Position numbers and translations under genes: made by a program. Shown here in pieces: positions 50,860 through 59,517 of a DNA stretch of 64,000 bases. The stretch comes from Basidiobolus meristosporus CBS 931.73 (Eukaryota; Basidiobolomycota; Basidiobolomycetes; Basidiobolales; Basidiobolaceae). The first letter of the stretch is position 1; every line of letters starts with the position of its first letter. The stretch covers positions 62,001 through 126,000 of the forward strand of contig MCFE01000166.1 in the NCBI GenBank assembly GCA_002104905.1. The letters run 5' to 3'. The notes beneath the pieces are model-generated. The model was not told where the DNA came from. It ran no database searches and was given only the letters and a program-made list of their open reading frames with translations.

Positions 50860-52620
50860 CATATAAGCCACTAAGAATATTGCAAAGCCATCCAGTGTCC
50901 AACCAAACCCCATTACAGATAGCTGCAGAAGAAGAATTGGACAAAAGCTTGCCATAACGTTCAGTGCAACAGGCAAGGCAACATCTCAAATAGGCCATGT
51001 TAGCAGTGTGCTCATTGATGGTTATAATGCAGACTCTGTAGGCTATTAGTTATATTGGTAAATGAGAATCACTGAAGGATTGCAGGCTTTTCATAATGCT
51101 CTGAAGATGAGAAAGTAGCAAGTGTAGTAACTCTAGTGGATGACTGGTAAGTGACTGTCATTACATTGCCACTACATGAATATGCAAGTCTGCTGTCAGC
51201 TCACACCAATGCATTGGTGAGGCAATTATGTGCAGTGACTAATAGGATAGATGCAGTGACCCAGAGAGATCAGGGGACAGTTCAAAGGCAGGATTAGTGG
51301 GCAACACCTGGATAGTACTTAATATCCCAGGTAGAGAATGGAGCATCTTTTGCTGCTAAGTAAGATCTCAAGTTGTACAATGTCACAGGCCAGGATTGAG
51401 CCATATCCAATGTAACAGCAGAGGAACACTGTACAGTATTTGAAGCACAGTATCAGTACTCAATGCTAAAGCCCACAGAATAATTTATCACAGCATGGGA
51501 GGGAGAAACTGTGATATCTATATATCAAAGCCTACAGAAAACCCCATTGCAGCATGGGAAGGAGAAACTGTGATTCATATATAGCAAAGTCCAAAAATTA
51601 AAATCAATTGAAGATCTATGAAGCTGTGAAATGCAATGAGGACAAGTGGGCTAATATTCAAGTGACTGTGAGAAGTCTAATGCACCATCACCCAAAGACC
51701 AGCACACCATGGTGCTATCAGGAACTAAAGGCCAAACAGAATGAGCTTGACCCATTACATGTGCATTTTCCTGGACTCAAGCACATAAGCCAACTTTGGG
51801 CTAGCATTGCTATGTTAAGTAGATATCCAAATAGCAGTAGAAACTACTGAGGACAGAAGAGCAAGGGTGCCATGGCTAAAAATTGGTGGCATTGTTAAGA
51901 GTCTGTCACAAGCAAGGCTCAAGGCACTGCACTAGCAGGGAAGAAACATCACATAGATGGTGGAGCACCTAGGAGGGACATGTAGGCAGCAGCCAATGCA
52001 CCTAGCATTTATCAAGGAAAAATGTAGTACAATTCAAGAAGCACTGAGTCAAAGTAGCAGTGAGGGACCTAGCAGTGATCAATGCAAAGGGAAAGGGAAA
52101 AGCAAAGAATTCTACCAAAGCCGGAGATGGAGAAGTGTGAGAAAAATGCTGCAACTCTCACCATTCAATGCAGTTAACCCAGAGCAGTCAAATCCCATAA
52201 TAGTCAAGAAGAACAATTACCAGACAACAGCTACTCCCACTAATGCTTGAAGTGCAGCCAGCTGAGCTGCACTCTAGTGAGGTAGATGTGTTTGCAGAGA
52301 AAGGCAATTTGTCTACCACAGCATCCATGTCCCCACTGTAGACAGAGTGGAGATCCCACTGACAGGCATTGCAACAGTGTTAAGAAATCAGAGGACTATT
52401 GTAATTCCTACATTGGAGTATTGGAACAGTGATAGGTGTAGCAGGAGGTTGCAATGCTTCTTCAAAAGCAGCGCTCAATAAAATGCACTTGAATATAGCA
52501 AGTGGTTATTGCAAAGACTGGCAGATGAGGTGCTAGATCTAGCAGTGCATGCTGATTTAACTCTTGTGATGGCCTTTTCACAGGATAATAACAATTATCT
52601 CCCATAGGGAATACATTCCT
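50860..52620 (+). mobile_element. repeat family K, copy D (plus-ORF half), decayed
   Basis: Contains the central block and plus-ORF blocks (GKLSAHTNALVRQLCAVTNR-like, ITAWEGE, EDKWANIQVTVRSLMHHHPK) with many stops. A local duplication around 51,475-51,590 repeats the TTATCACAGCATGGGAGGGA segment twice. Distal blocks (KKALSQSSSEG; LSTTASMS) match copies A to C. Confidence 0.5.
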
Positions 52621-53674
52621 ATATACTTAATCTCAAGATAAATCTGAGTCTAAGCCTGGCCAATATTGCAATGAGTTATAGATATAGTAAGTGTAATTGA
52701 AAGAAGTGATTACACAGCTTCCTATTGATGAGTTGATAAGTTCATAAGCTTGGCATTGTGTCCAAATTCATTGACTGCATTTATTCTGAATATTTCCATC
52801 AAAACACAGGTACTAAAAAGATGATTGGTTTCATTCTTGGCCAGAAACCCTCAGGCTCTACATGTAGGTTTTATGGCCTCTCAAAGCATACTGCATCTAT
52901 CCATCCTACAACACCCATGTAAAAGTTCAAAGCCACTTGTGCATTGAACAGATCACCAATTTGAGGTCACAGAACATACTTTTCCCATCAACTTACAGTA
53001 TTCCAGAATCCAGTTATGCAAAAGGACATACACATTTTGGGGGTGTCCTCATATGAAAAAAGGCATTACCTATACTTGGAGTATAATGCCAGCTTTGCAA
53101 AGGGATTGAACCAATGAGAGCTGTGTGCCTGAGCAGTATATTACTGACATTAGAACAGATTAATTTAGATGATAGCTGAAGGTGAAGAAGCCAGGTAGCC
53201 ATATACACTTATTGAGAGATGCTGAATACCTGATACAAAGCCAGACAGTTGTCCATACAATCTATTATTAGTCATGTGCATGTCAACATAAGTCCTATGG
53301 TATAGACAGGATATGAATATTGAAATGAAGGGAAAATTGGCTTGCTTTTACTCAGGCATGAGTCTGACAATAAATTCAAAGTGAGATAAGGAGTATGTAC
53401 TATTGTAGACCAATGGAAGATATGTAGCTACCTACAGGAGGTGTTAATCAAAGGCTTTTGTCTTCCAAAAGCCAGCTTACTATACAACAGAATTGCTTTC
53501 TATTAGATACAGCTGATCACTTTGGAGAACCAGGTTCCCAGGAATAGCAGTCCGATATGAGATTACCTTCCTAGGTATATATGTGATATATTACCCAGAA
53601 GAAAGTCCAGCCCAGATTTTGGAATGGCCAATATGCATTTCCATTATCTCTACTTCAGTACTGAATTGGCAGAT
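52621..53674. other. unassigned CpG-poor sequence at the compartment edge
   Basis: About 1 kb with short frames only. No LTR, TIR or gene recognised. CpG is nearly absent until about 53,700. Confidence 0.35.
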
Positions 53675-53944
53675 TCAGATTTGGCCCTTTTCTGGCCCAC
53701 CACTAAAGCCTTTACGTGCAGTCTGTTTACTTTCCACATAAGCAGTGCCTTGGTGTAGATATCTCCCCTGCTCAACCATTGAGTCCTCTACTGAATAGTA
53801 TCTCGCAACTGCTCCGACAATTCTCTCGCGAATAGCTGGCCAAAATCCATCCGGGATTTCTTCACCGCGAAAAACATGAGCGATCCTTAGCCCTAGAAAT
53901 ACCCTGCGTAGCCCTGCAAAACTACAGAATCTCTTGTGACACAA
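53675..53944 (-). pseudogene. possible coding fragment of unknown gene
   Basis: An 89-codon minus frame (LRIAHVFRGEEIPDGFWPAI, then RERIVGAVARYYSVEDSMVE) whose 5' two thirds is CpG-containing, like the host genes rather than the repeats to its left. It has no recognised domain. It may be the relic of a host gene cut by repeats, or the tail of an unseen gene. Low certainty. Confidence 0.3.
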
Positions 53945-54236
53945 GGCTTAAATTTCCCTATTGACATAGGCTTACGTTACCCAGTAGATCGGTTGATGTT
54001 ATTTAACAACCGCGCCATTTACCTGACAAATAGCCATGAAATCGGGAGAAAGCAGCTGAAGCACCATGCAGACATGAAATCAAATGCATGCGCACTGGAT
54101 TGGCCTGGTTTGACGGTGATTGGGTGAGGCAAGCAAGGTTTCAATGGGAATCGGATCAAGTTCAATCTAAGTGGCACAACCGTAATGAACCTGAATTGTC
54201 ATGGTGTGTCATGATGCCGCACAATCACTCATCCGA

Positions 54237-54246
54237 CCTATATAAG
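54237..54246 (+). promoter_or_regulatory. TATA-like box of the carrier gene
   Basis: CCTATATAAG lies 33 bp before the carrier ATG at 54,279, which implies a very short leader if used. Confidence 0.45.
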
Positions 54247-54278
54247 TGGACAGCCCTGCGAAGTGTTGCTAGAACAAC

Positions 54279-55468
54279 ATGAGTTCAACGATCTACCATT
54301 CGAATGAATATGCACCCCACGCGCAATATCGAGTTCTCCAGGGATCCTCGGTAACCAAGCGCGTCAGCGGTGAACCCATACCACTGACTCGTCCACAGGC
54401 CTACCTAAGTAAGTGACCGGTCCCGAGCCCTGCCCCAATAGCAGTCCTGACTGATTTAACTTGATTAGACAATTTTCTGTCTGGAGCCCTAGCTCTGGCC
54501 ACTTCTTTCGCAGTCATGCACCCGTTGGATACACTCAAAACCCGTATGCAGGCTTCTGGTAGCTCTGGATTCAAGCTGAATTCAATGCTGACTCGGGAAA
54601 CCCTGCGAGCACTTAGCAAGGGATTTGTCGCCAGTGTGGCCGGCGCTGGACCCCAGGTATGGATGCACGTGAGCGGTCGGGAATCAGCAAACGACTAACC
54701 TATTTCTGTCGGAATTGCCAGGGAGGAGCACGACTCGCTACTTACGAGCTCACCAAATCTTTCCTTCTTCACACTCCGTCTTCTTCCACGAGATCCCACC
54801 CAACTCCCCTGTGGATTCCCACCCTTTCGCCGATACCCGCGTCAGCCATCTCCGCGATTATTGGGGACTTGGCCTCGTCGGTGATCAAGGTTCCCAGAGA
54901 GGTGATCACTGCGCGCCTTCAGACCGACCATTATGGGGGCCAAGGGGCGACGTTCGCCATCCGCCAGATCGTCGGCACAGAAGGGATTTCGGGACTTTTC
55001 CGTGGGTTCTGGAGTACGACCGCTCGTGACGCCCCCTTTATGGTCATCCTCTTCACCACCTACGAGAAGTTCAAGGCGTATCATCACGAGACCACGATAC
55101 GGGCGAACAAGGCGATTGACGAGATGTGGGTTCCGGTGGAGCCCAGGATCCCCACTTTCAAATCCACTCTCTACGGCGGGATCTCAGGGGCGCTGGCCGG
55201 CTACTTGACTACCCCGTTCGACGTGATCAAAACCAAGATCATGACCCAGAAACTGGTCCACGCTTCCTCTTCGATGGCTGATCACACAAAGTCGATATGC
55301 CGTCAAGCAGTTCATACCAACGAGTCGGCACTCCGCAATTCCATCCGGATTTATCAAGCGTTCTTCGTGGGCTCTGTTCCTCGAAGCTCGTGGTGGTTCT
55401 GCGTTTGCAGCATGTTCTTCCCTATATACGAAACGACGAAGGAGTACCTGTCGGTAGAACACCGCTAG
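54279..55468 (+). CDS. mitochondrial carrier family protein (SAM-carrier/Mme1-like), 3 exons
   Basis: Model: exons 54279-54408, 54469-54656, 54722-55468; introns 54409-54468 (GTAAGT...TTAG, 60 nt) and 54657-54721 (GTATGG...CCAG, 65 nt); 354 aa. Three carrier repeats are visible: PLDTLKTRMQ near residue 62, PREVITARLQ near 164 (Arg-Glu variant), and PFDVIKTKIM near 260, each after a helix. A repeat-end glycine motif follows (EGISGLFRGFWSTTARDAPF), and the last helix has SVPRSSWWFCVCSMFFPIYE. Such proteins exchange solutes across the inner mitochondrial membrane. The ARDAPF and FYE-like region resembles S-adenosylmethionine carriers and yeast Mme1-type carriers; the substrate cannot be fixed. 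No cleavable presequence is obvious. Confidence 0.85.
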
Positions 55469-55878
55469 AATTCCCATCCTCTCAGTATCCATGTAGAAAT
55501 AGCCAACCAATTGTCACGATGTAAAAATAGACATTTCTTAATTCAATTAAAGTATTCTACGGAACCTCATCCTAGCTGGCAATGTAGCCGGAGTCTTTCT
55601 AAGGTTGGGGGCATGGGCTCTTGTAGTAAGAGACCATAAAGCACCCATTTGCACCTCTGGCGTGCTTGCGATGGGGATACGATCAGAGATTTCGATCGCG
55701 CCATGCATGTGTACACGTAGTTAGGGCCCTTAAGATGCACAATTAGGTAAGCCACTTCATCCGAGTTTGATGGATGGTGACTAACTCTGGACATTTAATC
55801 ATGTTTAACATAAATTGTTAATCAACCAGAAATCGGTTATATAACATACGAGACATCAGTCCACACTCTGACTTGACT
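55469..55878. other. intergenic region between the carrier and inhibitor-2 genes
   Basis: 410 bp holding the carrier 3' end (AATTCAATTAAAGTATTC near 55,538 is polyadenylation-like) and the promoter of the next gene (TTATATAACAT near 55,837 is TATA-like). No other feature seen. Confidence 0.4.
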
Positions 55879-56512
55879 ATGACGATAATGACTTCTACCT
55901 CACGTATGGACACGGACAGTATATTACGGCCAAAGCTAAAAGGAATCTTGAAAAGGCCGAGCTTCAGCACGAAAGCGAACAAGTACGTTGGCTTGCTCTC
56001 TAACAAGGGAAAGTGTTTGGCCACTAACCAAGGTTGATTAGGGGTCGGCTAAAATGGGACGAGCGCAATCTGCAGTTGTTGGAGTCGCCCAAGAAGTCCA
56101 AGGATTTCAAGGAGGCGAAGACCCCTTACGTTTACTACGATTCCGTGAATGATGTCGTGTTGAAAGGTAAGCAACTCCTTGCATGAGGCGTGGATATCGC
56201 GTATCAGCTAGATATTTACAAGGCTTCGATAGAGGGTGTTTCAAAGTCCCCGCCTGTTAGATCCGGAGCCCGGTCTAAGGGCGTTACCTTCACCTCCTCA
56301 GCCGACTTCGAAATGAGCATAGAGAGTAAGTACCAGGGGTTTGTTTGGTGAGGTTGTGCTCTGCTAACAAGTGTCAACTGTATTCTGATTCTGAAGAGAC
56401 CAGCTCCTCCACTGAACTCGCTACCTCGCATATTCTATTAGGCGAGGAAGACTCCGAGATGCAAGACATATATCCATTGAATGAGGACGAGATCAAACCC
56501 ATGGATGTTTGA
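55879..56512 (+). CDS. protein phosphatase inhibitor 2 (IPP-2 / Glc8-like), 4 exons
   Basis: Model: exons 55879-55982, 56042-56166, 56212-56325, 56397-56512; introns of 59, 45 and 71 nt with GT-AG ends and CTAAC branch sequences in the first and third; 152 aa. IPP-2 family marks: KGILKRPSF near residue 21 (the GILK PP1-docking motif), GRLKWDERNLQLLESPKK (the xWDE-N block), and KEAKTPYVYYDS, where TPY contains the Thr phosphorylated in inhibitor 2. The C-terminus is acidic (GEEDSEM; NEDEIKPMDV). The protein binds and modulates protein phosphatase 1 (yeast Glc8 activates Glc7). The second intron uses a TAG acceptor at 56,211; other acceptors give early stops. Confidence 0.82.
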
Positions 56513-57283
56513 GCTCGGTTGTACCCGAAACCATTTCCTCTTTACCCAGCGTTGGTCCGCCCTTCTGAACGCGGGATTTCTTTTCCAACGGCTCACCTTG
56601 GGCAACGGTTTTCATTTTATGTAAAAAGTAGGTATTTCAGCACATTTTGGGATTCACAGAGTTCTCAAGCGATCTCAGTCGCCTTTTATATCAAACATAC
56701 TTGAAGTGTGGTCGGTTGGCAATCCACTGGAGAACAGAAGGCTGGGTGGATCAGTGTTCAATCCAGAATTTCAATGGCACCGTTTGGGACACTATTTAAT
56801 CTAGACTGTCCTTTTTGCCTCTTTTAGCTATATGGGACAGCTTTTCCAGATGCCCACTAATACGCTTGATCACACTCGATCATGACGACGGGTGTTGGTG
56901 CCGAACATACATACACTCTGTACGCCACTGCCACTGCCCCTGTCACCACCACGGCCTCTACTCTTTTCTTACCCATCATGTGGGTCTCAATAAACACTTC
57001 ATCTCGCACTCGTGATGCAGCCGCACGCCAATCATCTCATCCATCAACCCCCTTGCATCTGATCCATGTTGAAGCGGATTTATTAATTTATGAAGTGAGG
57101 TTATCAGTTTAATACCCATGTTCTACGTCTGGGGAATTAGATACGTTATTGACGAAGAGTGAGGAGGATTTGATTTACAAGATACAAATGAAGATGGTAG
57201 CTCTAATGTGCCCGATTTATAAAATAGGATGCGGCGTGGTGTCTAAGTGTACCAAGGGGATCGCCCCTTCGGAATGGCCAAGC
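56513..57283. other. intergenic region between convergent genes
   Basis: 770 bp between the stop of the inhibitor-2 gene (+) and the stop of the CCCH gene (-). AT-rich motifs near 57,080 (ATTTATTAATTTA) could be the minus-strand polyadenylation region. A 76-codon plus frame at 56,882-57,112 is not supported as a gene. Confidence 0.4.
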
Positions 57284-57883
57284 TTACCAAGGGAATGGCT
57301 TATTCTGGATGGTGCTGCTGATGGGGGCCGAAAAGATGGACTGATACTTCTCTCGTGGCTGCCTGGCTATGCTGTTGGGAAGGATGTTCTCATTGTGGAC
57401 GAAGCAGCAGCGTTTGCCATATGGACAGGCCCCGCTCTCCCAAAAAGTGCGGCACATCTGCGTTTTGTACTTGGGATGCTTCGGGACTTGACGCAACTCA
57501 TGGGACCCATGGGCAAATTGGCACTTCAACCCGTACCGACACTCACCCTTCTCCTCGTACGATCTACAAAACTCCGTCTTGTACAGCAACAGGTTCTTGA
57601 TGTTCACGTTTGCTCCTGGGCTGGGGCTAGACATGGTAGGGCTGTGTGTCGGCTCTTGGTACTCCAAGGGGAATGACCCAACGCTGCTAAGGCTTGAGAG
57701 CGTGGAGCTGGAAGAGTTCGTTCTCGAATGGGTAAACATCGGACCCTCACCGGTGTACCGCCGCATGCTCCAGCTCGGCGGACTGACCTGCCCTGAGGGG
57801 AACGGGTCTACACCGAACAAGGAGTAGGTGTTGTCTTCTTTGGGGCGTCCGAACATGATTTCTGAATTAAACCCGGTGCGCAT
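57284..57883 (-). CDS. tandem CCCH zinc-finger protein (Cth1/Cth2/tristetraprolin family), 199 aa
   Basis: Single exon. Two fingers near residues 103-170: [20 protein letters not shown]-His and [20 protein letters not shown]-His, each C-x8-C-x5-C-x3-H. Each is preceded by a YKTE or YKTQ lead-in, the signature of the tristetraprolin family that binds AU-rich mRNA 3' UTRs and promotes decay. The N-terminal half is Ser/Thr/Pro-rich and carries a possible phosphorylation-rich segment ([20 protein letters not shown]). The tail after the fingers is only about 30 residues. Start: first Met after an upstream in-frame stop; the frame upstream is open for about 35 codons without a Met. TATA-like sequence lies about 160 bp upstream. 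Confidence 0.88.
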   Translation of the reverse strand: MRTGFNSEIMFGRPKEDNTYSLFGVDPFPSGQVSPPSWSMRRYTGEGPMFTHSRTNSSSSTLSSLSSVGSFPLEYQEPTHSPTMSSPSPGANVNIKNLLLYKTEFCRSYEEKGECRYGLKCQFAHGSHELRQVPKHPKYKTQMCRTFWESGACPYGKRCCFVHNENILPNSIARQPREKYQSIFSAPISSTIQNKPFPW

Positions 57884-58040
57884 AAAGTCAACTGTGTATG
57901 TACCGATCTGGCTGAGGGATTGGTTAAGATTAGTAGCAGATGTTGTCTTAATGCTGGGTAGGGTCGACTGGAATTCACTCCCTTTCTAAAGACCGTTGAA
58001 GGACTGGTGAGAGGATGAATTCCCTGATCGCCCTCAAGGC

Positions 58041-58050
58041 ATTTATATTC
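58041..58050 (-). promoter_or_regulatory. TATA-like box of the CCCH gene
   Basis: On the minus strand GAATATAAAT, about 160 bp upstream of the ATG at 57,883, leaving a leader of roughly 130 nt. Confidence 0.45.
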
Positions 58051-58337
58051 TCAGGGACAATGTATGTAGTGATAAGCGCATCAATCCTATTGACCTCGCT
58101 CAGGTCGGATATTTTTCCAGGTTTCCACCGACTTTACCGCAACCAGCATCCGTAGATAAAATGGGAATATTTGCGGAAATCAGCATCAAATGGCCGCGAG
58201 AGATCCCTTTCGAATATGGCTAAAGAGACTGACCCCTGTGGATCGTAGAAAGAGAGCATGCAGCGCTCATGGAATCGCGGCTTGCTGTCGAGTCCCAACA
58301 ATCCTCTACTGCGTAGGAAGTTGCTTTCACATAGCGT

Positions 58338-58378
58338 ATAGTATAGTATAGTACAGTACAGCACAGTATGGTATGGTA
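58338..58378. repeat. degenerate (AGTAY)n short tandem repeat
   Basis: About eight 5-bp units of the AGTAT/AGTAC/ATGGT type (AGTATAGTATAGTACAGTAC and onward). Confidence 0.7.
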
Positions 58379-58582
58379 CTGATTTGGAGGTTTCTTACGA
58401 AGCAGTATTGTCTCATTCCATGCTCTTTTACCGGGCAGTGACGTCCAGTGTTCCACCAGTGACTAGCCAAATGGGAATATTCGCTCTGTAATCAACATGC
58501 CTAATGCAGTCGATAAAAATGGATGGATCTGCCTTCAATCAACACTTGGTTCTTTACGATCCGAGGTGGCCCAGCAAGGCAG

Positions 58583-58693
58583 GATGTGTCGGAGGGGATA
58601 GGTTCTCTACCCCAGCAGAGATGTGCCGGAAGGAACAGGCTCTCTAGTTCAACGGAAATACGCCGGGACAAATAGGACCTCTACTTGAACCGA
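58583..58693. repeat. three 37-bp imperfect tandem repeats
   Basis: Units at 58583-58619, 58620-58656 and 58657-58693 share the frame GATGTGYCGGA...RGG..CTCTA...CA..GA, with the CGG core and CTCTA at fixed positions. Unit length is exactly 37 bp in all three. Not a multiple of 3, so not coding. Confidence 0.75.
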
Positions 58694-59252
58694 TGGCTGT
58701 GGCCAGTGACGGCCGAGTTAGGCCACCATAGATTCCCAGGCTTCTCACAGACTGGATATTGCTCTTCACCGATCTTAAATGGTGGCAGAATTGATCACGT
58801 TTGGGGCCGGACTTGCTGCTTGTAGAACCACTGCGATCAGGTGGATGATGAGATTGATTGGGGGCGGATCATACCCATCAAACTCAGATTAAAACTTAGC
58901 CCCCTTGCGCAATGGGAGCAGATACCGGAGTTGGCACCGTCAATGTGAAGCATTCAGCGAAGTTATTCACTCAGCTACGATCAAAATGATGAATTCCAAT
59001 GGTGCAAGATCTCTACCCCTAACCCTACCTGCTCGCCAATCCATTTCCTACCTGCCTCTGAGCTTGGGATCCGATACATGATCCAATGTTTGTGAACCAT
59101 GCTTAAGAAATATTCGGCGGTGGACCATTAATCATTTGAAATCCCAATTTGTGAAGCCTTCATCTTGTTGATTCACCCATCTACCAATTGCTACCGTGCA
59201 TGACCCCGGCCAATCACGTCCATGAATCTGAACAACGCACTACCACGCTGAA

Positions 59253-59262
59253 ACTATAAAAG
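59253..59262 (+). promoter_or_regulatory. TATA-like box of the PHD gene
   Basis: ACTATAAAAG, followed 250 bp later by the ATG at 59,518. Confidence 0.45.
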
Positions 59263-59517
59263 CTAGATCATTCCCTCCATTCAACATTTGATAAGACACT
59301 ACTACCTTTTCAACCCTTCTGTCACTACGCTGGTGTATTTTGTAGATTTTATTTCGATTATCCGAGTGTATTCCCTATTAGACCAATATTGAGGGAATAT
59401 TACTTCTTGTGCTACACCACTAGTTTTCCCTTTTGCTCAGCCATTTTCTTGAGGGGAAATCCATAGTTGCTACACAACCATTAAGCAGCGACCCTTCTAC
59501 GTGTATATCCTTGAGAC

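Larger units (their letters stand above)
58051..59517. other. divergent intergenic region (CCCH gene and PHD gene)
   Basis: About 1.5 kb upstream of both genes. Holds a pentanucleotide-like repeat (58,338-58,378), a 37-bp tandem repeat (58,583-58,693) and a TATA-like ACTATAAAAG (59,253-59,262) about 260 bp before the PHD gene ATG. The stretch 59,263-59,517 is a plausible 5' leader. No ORF is convincing. Confidence 0.5.

Noticed and set aside
54401-55510. Minus-strand frames across the carrier gene (e.g. 54842-55087, 55184-55510)
   Set aside because: They are antisense shadows of a clear carrier protein with three signature repeats.
56882-57112. 76-codon plus frame between convergent genes
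   Set aside because: Low-complexity Thr/Ala start, no domain, no promoter or intron signals, and probably 3' UTR sequence of the neighbours.
57149-57827. Plus-strand frames opposite the CCCH gene (175 and 82 codons)
   Set aside because: The minus frame has two perfect C-x8-C-x5-C-x3-H fingers; the plus frames have no motif.
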